A stretch of DNA of 64,000 nt from Flectonema sp. DT1601 (lineage: Eukaryota; Euglenozoa; Diplonemea; Diplonemida; Diplonemidae), in contig OZ025812.1 in assembly GCA_964019425.1 (NCBI GenBank), positions 248,001-312,000 on the forward strand, written 5' to 3'. How positions within the stretch are numbered: the stretch's first letter is position 1; each line of letters opens with the position of its first letter. The translations under genes and the position numbers were made by a program. Shown here one piece after another: positions 1 to 8,848 of this stretch. The notes below the pieces were generated by a model. It had not been told where the DNA came from. It saw only the letters and a program-made list of their open reading frames with translations, and ran no database searches.

Positions 1-322
1 AAGCATGCTGAAGGCCTCTCTTCACCATGGTGATTATACCGCCACCTCTACCCGGTCTATCTCTCCTGTACGTGATGTAATTCCAGTGATATAGAGGCTT
101 CCGAACTGAGGTTTCCTGCAGGCATAATACATCAGGGTTGTACTTTCCCAGGATATTTCCTATGAACTCCTCTCTTCCGTTGATCGTTCTGCAGTTCCAG
201 CTGATAACTCGCAGCTCCGAAGTGGGTCCATCATGACGGCGTCTCGGTCCCGGATTCCTCTCTACGTCACCCGCCAGTAGCAGAAGACGCCTTCGCGTTT
301 CCGCCCAATCCCGCCCGTCAAG
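1..322 (-). CDS. LINE ORF2, N-terminal part: 2A-like peptide then AP-endonuclease start (runs off window)
   Basis: The minus strand stays open from just after the ORF1 stop to the window edge, in the same frame as ORF1. It first encodes a basic/leucine stretch ending RRRLLLLAGDVERNPGP (295-245), which matches the 2A ribosome-skipping consensus D(V/I)ExNPG/P. From 214 it encodes LRVISWNCRTINGR, then PDVLCLQET, then YRRDRPGRGGGI, the first conserved blocks of the AP-like endonuclease of LINEs (WNC with the catalytic Asn, QET with the catalytic Glu, the GGG loop). The enzyme nicks target DNA for target-primed reverse transcription. The reverse transcriptase would lie to the left of the window. 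2A peptides at the N-terminus of LINE ORF2 are known from trypanosomes, sea urchin and molluscs; clade (CR1/L2-like or other) cannot be fixed from this fragment. Confidence 0.88.
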
Positions 323-325
323 TCA
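323..325 (-). other. In-frame UGA between ORF1 and 2A-ORF2
   Basis: The ORF1 stop is AAG TGA CTT. The next codon starts the open frame LDGRDWAET that leads, 25 residues later, to the 2A skip site, with no frame change and no ATG before the endonuclease block in that frame. This arrangement suits stop-codon read-through (UGA followed by C is a leaky context) or re-initiation; a chance mutation in a once continuous ORF is the main alternative. Confidence 0.75.
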
Positions 326-3076
326 CTTGCTCCCTACAAGCGACAAGAGCAGACGCTCAAGACGTTCCAGTCTATCCTCGACTGAACACTTCTTCCGTTC
401 ATCATTCTTTGGAGGTGTATTCTTTTCCTTCTTGTTCTGTTTCTGCTGTTCAGGGGTCGATACCGATTCCAGCTTCACCGAAGCTTCCTGTGCGTTCTGC
501 GATGCCTCCCCCCACAGACGGATTCCCTTCTTCTTACCGTGGTACGCAATGAATTCCACACGCGTATACCACTTGTCCGTGCCCTCCGAAGGATCCCTTC
601 GCTTTTCCGGCTTCTGTTCCTTCACCTTCGGGGCTACTTTGACCGACTTCACAGGAGCAACCACCTTCTTCTTCATCGGCTCGAGTAGACAAAGGACTCC
701 GTCGATGGTGACAGTCTCGCCATCCCTCTCGGGACCACGCACGACCATCCACCGCATCCCGTTCCGAACACCATCCTTCATCTTCCTCACCTCCCATCCT
801 TCCCTCGAGATGAGGTATTTCACCGCTTCATCCGTCGAAGTTCCTATTGGGATTCCCGAGATCCTGGTCTCCGGAAGTTTCGCCGGCAGGTGCAACATCT
901 CCCTCGCAGCCTTCTCATGCCAACTGTTAACCCTTATACCAAGGCCATACTCGTTAAGCACTAACCCTAGACCTCCCTCAACTTCTTCCGCCTTGTCTCT
1001 CGCCAAACTGAGGGTGTCATCCTTCGGCAGCCACAGAACAGATGCCTTCACTGCCTTCTCATCCAGGTGATCTCTTTCTTTGGTAAAGGTGCCCTCCTTC
1101 CCTGACTCCCTGAGGAAGTTCTTCACCTCCGTTTCCTTTACCCGCAGCATGACCGTTATTTGTTGATCACCTACTCTAGCGTTGTAGGTATCAACGTACC
1201 CCGGTAACTTCTTCAGTTCCTGGGATAGTTTCATCGGAGAACGCTTCACCTCCAACCATCTCTTCTCCTCGGCCCATCTCTTGTCCAACCGAGCAACCAG
1301 TTCCCTCGTTCTCACCGTCGCACTGATATCCGTTCCTTTTGGGAGGACCTCCCTACCCAGGGCTGATAGCCACAGCCTCCTCAGAGATCTCTTCACCCCA
1401 TCGTCAGTCTTCACCTTCAACACGACCTGCACTTCCTTCGCTTTATCCGTAGGGGGAAACAACGTGACCAAGGTCAGCGATTCCCAGGCACCCAGCTCAG
1501 CCCCAGCCATTCTCCTTCTTACTTCCTTCGTGGTTGTGAGGTACACTCCTCTCCCACCAGCCTTGTAGCTAGCCTCTGATAACACCATGTTATCCGGCCA
1601 GTACTCCGGCACCAGCTCCAGTCTCGTCACCAAAGCCTCCTCCTTCAGGGCATCATTTTCGAACTTGCCTTGAACGAGTGCAAGCTTACCCTCCTCCTTC
1701 GTCATCTGAGTCCTAAGACCCTCCCTCTCAGACAGTTGAGCTTCAGTAATTACCTTCGAGCTCTTTTTCCTGTCCCCTTCCAGTTCACGCATCATATTCA
1801 GATGGAGATTCTCATCCGATGCGACTTCCCGTTGTACGACTGCCATCGCAACATCATCTTCATCCGCCCTCAAGTGATTGAGCTCCTTCACCTGAGCTCT
1901 CTCCGCTTGTAATTCCTGCAGGTAGCGGGCTTGCATTCCTAGTGACTCTTTCTTGGCAGCCTCCCTTTGCTCCTGAGCTTCCATTCTCTGCAAGTTAAGT
2001 TCTTGCGTCATTTCCTTCAGTTGGTGTTGAAGAGATCTCAGCAGCTCCCTAAGTTCTCCTTTCTCAGCCCGTTCCTGACGTAGCTCCCTCTGAAGTTCAT
2101 CAAACCGGGGGTCTTGAGGAAGTTGGTAGTGGGAGTTGGTGTCGGTGGCATAAGGCTGGTGTACGTAGTACTGATCAAGTCGTTCTTCTTTTTCTTGGAA
2201 GATTTGCTGTTGTTGCTGGAGCTGTTGTTGCTGATGGCGAAGATTATCCCCTTGGATTTTTAGTGACGTCTTCTGTTCCTCAAACTCCATACCCAGCATG
2301 TCCCTGAGACTCTGGAGCTCATATCTGCCCTTCTCCATTTCATCCTCCTGCTGGCGTTGCAGTTGGAGTCGTTGAAGTTCGAGGTCTTCTTCTTGCTTCT
2401 TTAACTCCTCGCTTCTCTGTTGCTGTTGCTGCTGATCATGCAGACGTTGCTCGCTTAGTTGCTGTTGCAGGACCAATAACTCCTGCTTCCCGTCCTCCTT
2501 CTCCTTGTTGTGCTGTTCGATAAGCAGCCGTTGTTTAAGCTGTAGAGCCACCTCCTGCTCCTTCAGACCTTCCTGGTTTTTCTTCTCCAGTTGTTGCTGT
2601 AAGTCCAGTAACTCCAGTTTACCCTTTTCCAATTCCACATTAAATTGCTGTTGTAGCAGATGCTGTTTTTCCTCCAGGCTTGTCTGTTGCAGTTGCAGTT
2701 CCTGTTGAATCCTGGACTGTTCAAGTTGCTGTTGACGGTGGTCTTCCTCGAGTTGACATCTTCTCCTGCGGAGAGACTCTCTCTCGATATCCTTCTCCTT
2801 GCTGTGCTGCTGTTCGAGTTGCTGCTGTTGGTTCAGGATTATCTCCTGTTTTTGTTGGAGGTCTGCCTTGAACTTAAGCAATTCTTGCTGTTGTTGGTTA
2901 AATAGTTCTTGGCTCTGTTGATGGTTTAGATGCTGTTGTTGGACTTGATGATCAAGTTGCTGTTGCTGCTGCTGTTGAATTTCCTGCTGCTGTTGGACTT
3001 GATGATCAAGTTGCTGTTGCTGCTGTTGTTGCTTTTCATGCTGTTGTTGTTGTTGGTTCTCCAGTTCCTGTTGCAT
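323..3076 (-). CDS. LINE ORF1: Gln-rich coiled-coil nucleic-acid-binding protein
   Basis: A 917-codon ORF starting at ATG (3076) and ending in TGA (325-323), directly followed in frame by the 2A/endonuclease ORF, so it is ORF1 of the same LINE. Residues 1 to about 420 are Gln/Glu/Leu/Lys-rich with heptad character (repeats such as QQQLDHQVQQQQ and LELQQQLEKK), a long coiled coil probably serving oligomerisation. The C-terminal half is basic and mixed alpha/beta. A segment near residues 740-800 (ETRISGIPIGTSTDEAVKYL, then a hydrophobic strand ending WMVVRG) resembles an RRM-like fold, as in many LINE ORF1 proteins; this is inference. The C-terminus is Lys-rich and ends with a short Leu zipper (RLERLERLLLSL). 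CAG/TTG-type codon runs make the N-terminus prone to length change. No zinc knuckle was seen. ORF1 proteins coat the LINE RNA. Confidence 0.8.
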   Translation of the reverse strand: MQQELENQQQQQHEKQQQQQQQLDHQVQQQQEIQQQQQQQLDHQVQQQHLNHQQSQELFNQQQQELLKFKADLQQKQEIILNQQQQLEQQHSKEKDIERESLRRRRCQLEEDHRQQQLEQSRIQQELQLQQTSLEEKQHLLQQQFNVELEKGKLELLDLQQQLEKKNQEGLKEQEVALQLKQRLLIEQHNKEKEDGKQELLVLQQQLSEQRLHDQQQQQQRSEELKKQEEDLELQRLQLQRQQEDEMEKGRYELQSLRDMLGMEFEEQKTSLKIQGDNLRHQQQQLQQQQQIFQEKEERLDQYYVHQPYATDTNSHYQLPQDPRFDELQRELRQERAEKGELRELLRSLQHQLKEMTQELNLQRMEAQEQREAAKKESLGMQARYLQELQAERAQVKELNHLRADEDDVAMAVVQREVASDENLHLNMMRELEGDRKKSSKVITEAQLSEREGLRTQMTKEEGKLALVQGKFENDALKEEALVTRLELVPEYWPDNMVLSEASYKAGGRGVYLTTTKEVRRRMAGAELGAWESLTLVTLFPPTDKAKEVQVVLKVKTDDGVKRSLRRLWLSALGREVLPKGTDISATVRTRELVARLDKRWAEEKRWLEVKRSPMKLSQELKKLPGYVDTYNARVGDQQITVMLRVKETEVKNFLRESGKEGTFTKERDHLDEKAVKASVLWLPKDDTLSLARDKAEEVEGGLGLVLNEYGLGIRVNSWHEKAAREMLHLPAKLPETRISGIPIGTSTDEAVKYLISREGWEVRKMKDGVRNGMRWMVVRGPERDGETVTIDGVLCLLEPMKKKVVAPVKSVKVAPKVKEQKPEKRRDPSEGTDKWYTRVEFIAYHGKKKGIRLWGEASQNAQEASVKLESVSTPEQQKQNKKEKNTPPKNDERKKCSVEDRLERLERLLLSLVGSK

Positions 3077-3103
3077 CTGATGCTTCGCTTCCCTTTTTAC
3101 AGC

Positions 3104-3184
3104 GACCCGTTAGTCGAGAGGTAGTACCTCCACCTTATATCCCAGAGGTACCCGGCTCGAATCCCGATACGACCTTTTTTTTTT
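3104..3184 (+). other. Degenerate tRNA-like sequence with A and B boxes and T-run
   Basis: The plus strand shows an A-box-like TTAGTCGAGAGG, a B box GGCTCGAATCC at the right spacing (about 40 bases on), and a run of T's just after, as for a Pol III terminator. Acceptor and T stems do not pair fully, so a working tRNA is unlikely; a tRNA pseudogene or tRNA-derived SINE head is more likely. It lies only about 30 bases from the ORF1 start of the LINE on the other strand, so the LINE may have landed beside it. Confidence 0.4.
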
Positions 3185-3336
3185 TTACCCAAAACCTGAT
3201 GGAAAAAGAGAGCGTGACAAAGGCAATTCAAAATAAGACCAGACGTGGCAAAAGTGTCAAAACACATGCATATGGCAATCAGAGTTTTCTTTTTAGAGAG
3301 GGATAAACATTGTTGAACAAGTCAGTGGCCAGTAAG
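3185..3336. other. Spacer, nothing recognised
   Basis: AT-rich spacer between the tRNA-like sequence and the end of the MULE tail. No gene or strong repeat was seen. Confidence 0.4.
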
Positions 3337-3726
3337 TCAGTCAGAATCTGTCGTTGAAGTTGAGTAAGACTCTGTCGTTGAAGTTGAGTAAGATGAGTAG
3401 GATGACTGTGCACTTAAAGATTGTGAGTCCGAATCAGAGGATTCACATCGCTTTCGCTTCTTCTTGACTGTCTTTGCTGCTGGCTTTGCTGCTACTTTCT
3501 TTGCTGCTGGCTTTGCTGCTGGCTTTGCTGCTGGCTTTGCTGCTGGCTTTGCTGCTGGCTTTGCTGCTGGCTTTGCTGCTGCTTTCTTCGCTGCTGGCTT
3601 TGCTGCTGGCTTTGCTGCTGGCTTTGATGATTGCGAGGTTGGTTTCCGACAACTTCGTTTGTTGTGACCTTTAGCGTCGCAGTTGGAGCACGTCAGGGTC
3701 CTTGATTCACCGTTGGAGCGAAGACA
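3337..3726 (-). pseudogene. MULE transposase C-terminal part: zinc knuckle, KPAA repeats, Ser-rich tail (out of frame)
   Basis: The minus strand is open from 3726 to a TGA at 3337. It encodes a CCHC knuckle CSNCDAKGHNKRSC (3690-3649; CX2CX4HX4C), typical of the C-terminus of Mutator-like transposases, then about a dozen KPAA repeats from a 12-bp tandem repeat, a basic KKKRKR patch (likely nuclear localisation) and a Ser/Thr/Asp-rich tail. It lies directly downstream of the MULE ORF but in another frame and behind a TAA (3729-3727), and the usual 60-100 residues between SWIM finger and knuckle are missing. I see no convincing intron, so this looks like a broken 3' end. The histone-H1-like KPAA tail is unusual for a MULE. 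Confidence 0.65.
3465..3632. repeat. 12-bp minisatellite (TTTGCTGCTGGC)n
   Basis: About 13 units, some with TTTCTT variants. All frames are open in both directions, which produces spurious GFAA and KASS peptides; the KPAA frame is the one continuous with the zinc knuckle. Confidence 0.85.
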
Positions 3727-3742
3727 TTATTGCGCTGATGTG

Positions 3743-5185
3743 TCAATACTCTCCCACTTTATCGAAATTCACTGTGTGGATGCAAGGTAGGTTGTGGCGG
3801 AGGAAATCAGGACAGCCACACACTAATGTTCCATCTTTCAGACACACCAACCACCCGTGTTCTCGTCGTACTTCCCATTGTCCTTCACCCAGTGGTGTGA
3901 CAGCATGGTTGTTTGCTGAGGTGGCACTCCCCCGAACGAACAACTCCACTGTCGGAACCGGATAGTTCGCAGGAACGTCAGCATGCATCTCGCGTCGGCT
4001 GGCGTAGGTGTCCGTTGTCCAACAACGGGTGTCCTTTATCACAGATAAAAGACTCCCTTGCCGAGTCTCCTTGAACACGGCGTTGACGCATTCCGACGCG
4101 TTGGAGGTGTAGGTGTTGCATCTGGGGACACCCGAAGGCCAGTAAGCGTCTGACCACCTTTCAAGGTTTGACTTAAGCAGATAACGATGGGCACGTTTTC
4201 CGTACTTGTCCTTTATCCCTTGAAGGCACGTCTCGGCCTCTGTTTCGATGCTTAGCTTGCTAATCTTCCACACTAACAATGTCGCATCAACCTTCGGTAT
4301 CTTCGTCTGGCTGGCCACGTTGCCAACCAAGTGCTGCACGCACAAAGCATGGTGCAACACGACTCCGTGCAGGGAGGTGTCGGACTCCAGCCCCTTCTGC
4401 CTGTCGGAAATCAAGACGAACCTTTTCAGTCGGTCGCCAAAATGGTTCTTCAGGTGGGTGTGGTGGTATGCCCATCCCTCGTGGTTTTCGACCACTCCAA
4501 CCGAGTAGGCTAAAGGCATAACATGCCTTTCGGCGTCGATCCCCACGGTGATGAACAAGCACCCACCAAACGGACCCGTCAGACTGCATGCATCGCTGCA
4601 GATGACAGGTGCCAGGTGCTCAGCTGTTTCTGGCCTCACAAAAGACCAAAACACCCTCTCAAAAGCACCATCATCTCTCTTCTCGATGTTCCAGTACATC
4701 TGGCTGTTGCGCTGTTGGAGGTCGGTGAGGTACGGTGCTATCAGGCCGTACTGCTCGCCCATCAACCCGTGGACCTTCTCCTTGGCCTTCTCCAGACCCC
4801 TCTCCACAGTCTTTTTGGGGACCGCAACGTCGCGGAATGACTTTAAGTCAATTGCCGCTTGTTTCGGCCCGTAGTCAAACTGACTGGCTACCTTCTCTTC
4901 CAAAATACTGGAAATCCAGTCCGACGTGCCATCGCAGCCCCGCCTCGCTTCCCCAGGTGCGCAAGTGTGACTCTCCACCTTCGTCACGCGGCACTCCCCC
5001 TCCACCACCTTTGCCTTCACCGTCCATTGGCATTCGTCGTTTGGACAGGCGAGGGTGAGGTACGTGGGGCACCTTCTCTGCACCTTGCAGCTGTGTCCTA
5101 GCACAGTGTTCACCCGAAACACAGTCTGGATCAGTTCTTCCTGTGTGCGGAAGTAGTCTCCAACAGCATAAGTAGTAGCAGGCAT
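3743..5185 (-). CDS. MULE (Mutator-like) transposase, main part
   Basis: A 480-codon ORF from ATG at 5185. Residues 40-75 form the N-terminal zinc motif of MuDR/FAR1-type proteins (CPNDEC ... HTC). The DDE transposase core shows D198 in VICSDACSL, D261 in FVLISDRQKG and E364 in TSNASECVNAVF, with the conserved HEGWAYHH block between. Residues 456-470 are a SWIM zinc finger (CGCPDFLRHNLPCIH). It would cut the ends of Mutator-like DNA transposons. The ORF stops 10 residues after the SWIM finger (HTVNFDKVGEY), short of the usual C-terminus, whose zinc knuckle follows out of frame at 3690-3649. The last 20 bases share a 19-nt exact match with the 3' end of the large R2-like LINE. No terminal inverted repeats were identified. 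Confidence 0.88.
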   Translation of the reverse strand: MPATTYAVGDYFRTQEELIQTVFRVNTVLGHSCKVQRRCPTYLTLACPNDECQWTVKAKVVEGECRVTKVESHTCAPGEARRGCDGTSDWISSILEEKVASQFDYGPKQAAIDLKSFRDVAVPKKTVERGLEKAKEKVHGLMGEQYGLIAPYLTDLQQRNSQMYWNIEKRDDGAFERVFWSFVRPETAEHLAPVICSDACSLTGPFGGCLFITVGIDAERHVMPLAYSVGVVENHEGWAYHHTHLKNHFGDRLKRFVLISDRQKGLESDTSLHGVVLHHALCVQHLVGNVASQTKIPKVDATLLVWKISKLSIETEAETCLQGIKDKYGKRAHRYLLKSNLERWSDAYWPSGVPRCNTYTSNASECVNAVFKETRQGSLLSVIKDTRCWTTDTYASRREMHADVPANYPVPTVELFVRGSATSANNHAVTPLGEGQWEVRREHGWLVCLKDGTLVCGCPDFLRHNLPCIHTVNFDKVGEY

Positions 5186-5336
5186 CTTTTAATTTTTTTT
5201 TGTGGAAAGCTGCAACAAAAAAACTTTGTAATAAAAATTAAGAATTTTTTTTTTTTTAAAAATCTGTCAAGTTCGAGTCCCGGTGCGGTAACTTTTTTCC
5301 CTAATATTTCGGCCGATGGTCAATTTTTCGGGTCAG
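5186..5336. other. AT-rich spacer with a tRNA-like B box
   Basis: Contains A/T runs and, near 5270, AAGTTCGAGTCCCGG followed by a T-run, which resembles the 3' third of a tRNA or tRNA-derived SINE. The 5' part is absent. Confidence 0.4.
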
Positions 5337-6621
5337 AATAAGAAATTTGGGAGAGGAATAGGGGCAGTGAACTTTTGATTCAGGCCCTTCCCAACGAACA
5401 GGACGAAGACTTCTAAAACCTGAGATGAACCAATTGAGTTGAAACAAACAAATAACAGAGACGCAACACATACCGGAACATCATCGCAAGCAATGCTTCG
5501 GACCTCCGTCGACCTTCGTTCTTCCGGCGGCAAAGGGAAACAAGAAAGAACGGGCAATGAGACAAACCTGTTAGTTGGTGTTGTGTTGTTGTTAAAAACA
5601 AAAACATAAACGCCAGGAAGTTCGACAACGAAGACATCGACATCGATCGCTGCTCTGCAGATGTCCGGCGGGTGTTTGTCTACACTGTGTTTATTGTTTG
5701 TTTTTTTCCCAAGGTTCAACCCTGGGAAGAGAAGTAAAAAATTCCGTCAGTGTTGGCCTTCCTGTTCGAAGGTGCGCACCAATGACGATAAATAGAGTGG
5801 GGGGGAGAAAACCTTTGATCCAACTGGATCCCTTCACGAGCTGACATTGCCATGTGAAGTTAAATATTCTGGCGATGCCAGCTCAGGCGACTTAGCCTGC
5901 TTTTTTCTTTAAATAAAAAAAATAAAAAGATACCAACAGGTGGGGTGATGGGTTGCGCCACTGCAATCCAGTCACAAAAAGAAACAAAGGTAATCTCCAG
6001 GGTTCTCGACCCTTGGCTCTCCCTGCGCAAGCATCGCATGGAGGGTGACGCTAAGCACCCGGGGGGTACGAAACAAACTTTCCCCCTGCTGTCCTGTTTG
6101 AAATAAAAAAAAAAAAAAAAAAAAAAAAACAAAGGGATAGAAGTAAACAGAATACATTACACCTCAACAGGTGACGCTAAACACCCAGGGGATACAAACC
6201 AAACTTTCCCCCTGTTGCCCTGTTTGAAATAAATTAAAAAAAGAACAAGAAAACAGAATACAATACTCAGCAATCAGACTCGTTCACTCGCTTCGCCAGA
6301 GCCGTTCGAGCCGATGCTCATGTAAAGTTACCTGTTTTCTTTTAACAAATTAAATAAAATAAAATAAAAATAAAGTATACAAACCAAACTTTCCCTGGAA
6401 TACAATACCTAACAATCAGTGCGTTCACTGGCCTTAGGGCTGTTCGGACTTATGCTTTGGACTGTTCCCTTGCAGAAAAAAAAAGTAAAATAAACCAACT
6501 TTGGGACATTAGAAAAGCATAAAATAAAAGTTGCTACAACCAAAAGACAACTGCAAAAAATAAGGTTTTTGTAGGGGAGCTACAATGTAGCAATAATGTC
6601 ACACAGTCATGTGGCAAGCTG
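5337..6621. repeat. 1,285-bp tandem unit, copy 1
   Basis: The unit starts AATAAGAAATTTGGGAG and repeats at an exact 1,285-bp offset. It contains two diverged internal copies of a segment beginning GGTGACGCTAA(G/A)CACCC, each followed by an A-rich run, so it is itself composite. ORFs in it are short and hydrophobic or poly-Phe, and I regard them as chance. Fragments of the same family lie at 54535-54616 and 56816-56985. Confidence 0.85.
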
Positions 6622-7906
6622 AATAAGAAATTTGGGAGAGGAATAGGGGCAGTGAACTTTTGATTCAGGCCCTTCCCAACGAACAGGACGAAGACTTCTA
6701 AAACCTGAGATGAACCAATTGAGTTGAAACAAACAAATAACAGAGACGCAACACATACCGGAACATCATCGCAAGCAATGCTTCGGACCTCCGTCGACCT
6801 TCGTTCTTCCGGCGGCAAAGGGAAACAAGAAAGAACGGGCAATGAGACAAACCTGTTAGTTGGTGTTGTGTTGTTGTTAAAAACAAAAACATAAACGCCA
6901 GGAAGTTCGACAACGAAGACATCGACATCGATCGCTGCTCTGCAGATGTCCGGCGGGTGTTTGTCTACACTGTGTTTATTGTTTGTTTTTTTCCCAAGGT
7001 TCAACCCTGGGAAGAGAAGTAAAAAATTCCGTCAGTGTTGGCCTTCCTGTTCGAAGGTGCGCACCAATGACGATAAATAGAGTGGGGGGGAGAAAACCTT
7101 TGATCCAACTGGATCCCTTCACGAGCTGACATTGCCATGTGAAGTTAAATATTCTGGCGATGCCAGCTCAGGCGACTTAGCCTGCTTTTTTCTTTAAATA
7201 AAAAAAATAAAAAGATACCAACAGGTGGGGTGATGGGTTGCGCCACTGCAATCCAGTCACAAAAAGAAACAAAGGTAATCTCCAGGGTTCTCGACCCTTG
7301 GCTCTCCCTGCGCAAGCATCGCATGGAGGGTGACGCTAAGCACCCGGGGGGTACGAAACAAACTTTCCCCCTGCTGTCCTGTTTGAAATAAAAAAAAAAA
7401 AAAAAAAAAAAAAACAAAGGGATAGAAGTAAACAGAATACATTACACCTCAACAGGTGACGCTAAACACCCAGGGGATACAAACCAAACTTTCCCCCTGT
7501 TGCCCTGTTTGAAATAAATTAAAAAAAGAACAAGAAAACAGAATACAATACTCAGCAATCAGACTCGTTCACTCGCTTCGCCAGAGCCGTTCGAGCCGAT
7601 GCTCATGTAAAGTTACCTGTTTTCTTTTAACAAATTAAATAAAATAAAATAAAAATAAAGTATACAAACCAAACTTTCCCTGGAATACAATACCTAACAA
7701 TCAGTGCGTTCACTGGCCTTAGGGCTGTTCGGACTTATGCTTTGGACTGTTCCCTTGCAGAAAAAAAAAGTAAAATAAACCAACTTTGGGACATTAGAAA
7801 AGCATAAAATAAAAGTTGCTACAACCAAAAGACAACTGCAAAAAATAAGGTTTTTGTAGGGGAGCTACAATGTAGCAATAATGTCACACAGTCATGTGGC
7901 AAGCTG
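6622..7906. repeat. 1,285-bp tandem unit, copy 2
   Basis: Matches copy 1 wherever compared, including the length of a roughly 26-base A-run, which implies a very recent duplication or an assembly duplication. Confidence 0.85.
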
Positions 7907-8315
7907 AATAAGAAATTTGGGAGAGGAATAGGGGCAGTGAACTTTTGATTCAGGCCCTTCCCAACGAACAGGACGAAGACTTCTAAAACCTGAGATGAAC
8001 CAATTGAGTTGAAACAAACAAATAACAGAGACGCAACACATACCGGAACATCATCGCAAGCAATGCTTCGGACCTCCGTCGACCTTCGTTCTTCCGGCGG
8101 CAAAGGGAAACAAGAAAGAACGGGCAATGAGACAAACCTGTTAGTTGGTGTTGTGTTGTTGTTAAAAACAAAAACATAAACGCCAGGAAGTTCGACAACG
8201 AAGACATCGACATCGATCGCTGCTCTGCAGATGTCCGGCGGGTGTTTGTCTACACTGTGTTTATTGTTTGTTTTTTTCCCAAGGTTCAACCCTGGGAAGA
8301 GAAGTAAAAAATTCC
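7907..8315. repeat. 1,285-bp tandem unit, truncated copy 3
   Basis: The first about 409 bases of the unit; breaks off after GAAGTAAAAAATTCC into a tRNA-like sequence. Confidence 0.8.
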
Positions 8316-8405
8316 TTCGTTCGAGTCCTGGTGGATAACTTTTTTTTGTAGGGAGTTGGCGATTTCGCAAACTATTTTTGTTGAATTAGAGGTTTTCCCT
8401 TTTTT
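8316..8405 (+). repeat. SINE-like piece with tRNA B box
   Basis: Begins with GTTCGAGTCCTGGTGG (a B box) and a T-run, then a palindromic TTGGCGATTTCGCAA and TTGAATTAGAGGTTTTCCC, and then runs into hairpin-array spacer sequence. The same arrangement occurs inverted at 39915-39990, where it also abuts a hairpin array. Confidence 0.55.
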
Positions 8406-8848
8406 TATTATTTTAAATTCTTTTTATTTATTTTTTAAAGAAAAAAAACGGAATTTCGATAAAGTGGGAAGTAACGGACTGGGAGCTTTTGGCTCCTGCC
8501 CTATTCCCGATGTAAACTTTCTTTTTATTTATAGAAATTAGTCGACAAAGTCGAACGATAAAAAAAAACAATGATAACATTGTTTATTCTTTTTTTTGTA
8601 TTTTTTTATATTCTTTTTTATTAATTTTGAAAAAAAAACAATCAGTTTAGCGTCTTGACCAGGACGGAAAATAGAAAGTAATCGACATAGTCGATCGATA
8701 AAAAAAAAAAAACAATGATAACATTGTTTATTCTTTTTTTTTTTATCTTTTTTATATTCTTTTTTATTAATTTTGAAAAAAAAAACAATCAGTTTAGCGT
8801 CTTGACCAGGACGGAAAATAGAAAGTAATCGACATAGTCGATCGATAA
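8406..8848. mobile_element. Scrambled R2-like LINE tail: array spacer, terminal piece, hairpin units
   Basis: 8406-8450 is array spacer; 8451-8530 is the terminal segment of the LINE tail (GAATTTCGATAAAGTGGGA start, then the GGAGC/GCTCC hairpin); 8536-8848 holds hairpin monomers with two complete ACAATG-ATAA-CATTGT palindromes. It then joins directly to the ORF end of a plus-strand LINE piece. Confidence 0.75.

Noticed and set aside
3104-3184. Functional tRNA gene
   Set aside because: A and B boxes and T-run are present, but acceptor and T stems do not pair.
3443-3652. Small protein of KASS repeats on the minus strand and GFAA repeats on the plus strand
   Set aside because: All are frames of one 12-bp minisatellite; only the KPAA frame is continuous with a zinc knuckle.
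5333-8370. Hydrophobic 76-183-residue ORFs in the 1,285-bp units
   Set aside because: Low complexity, poly-Phe or generic composition, and no recognisable domain; they repeat simply because the DNA repeats.
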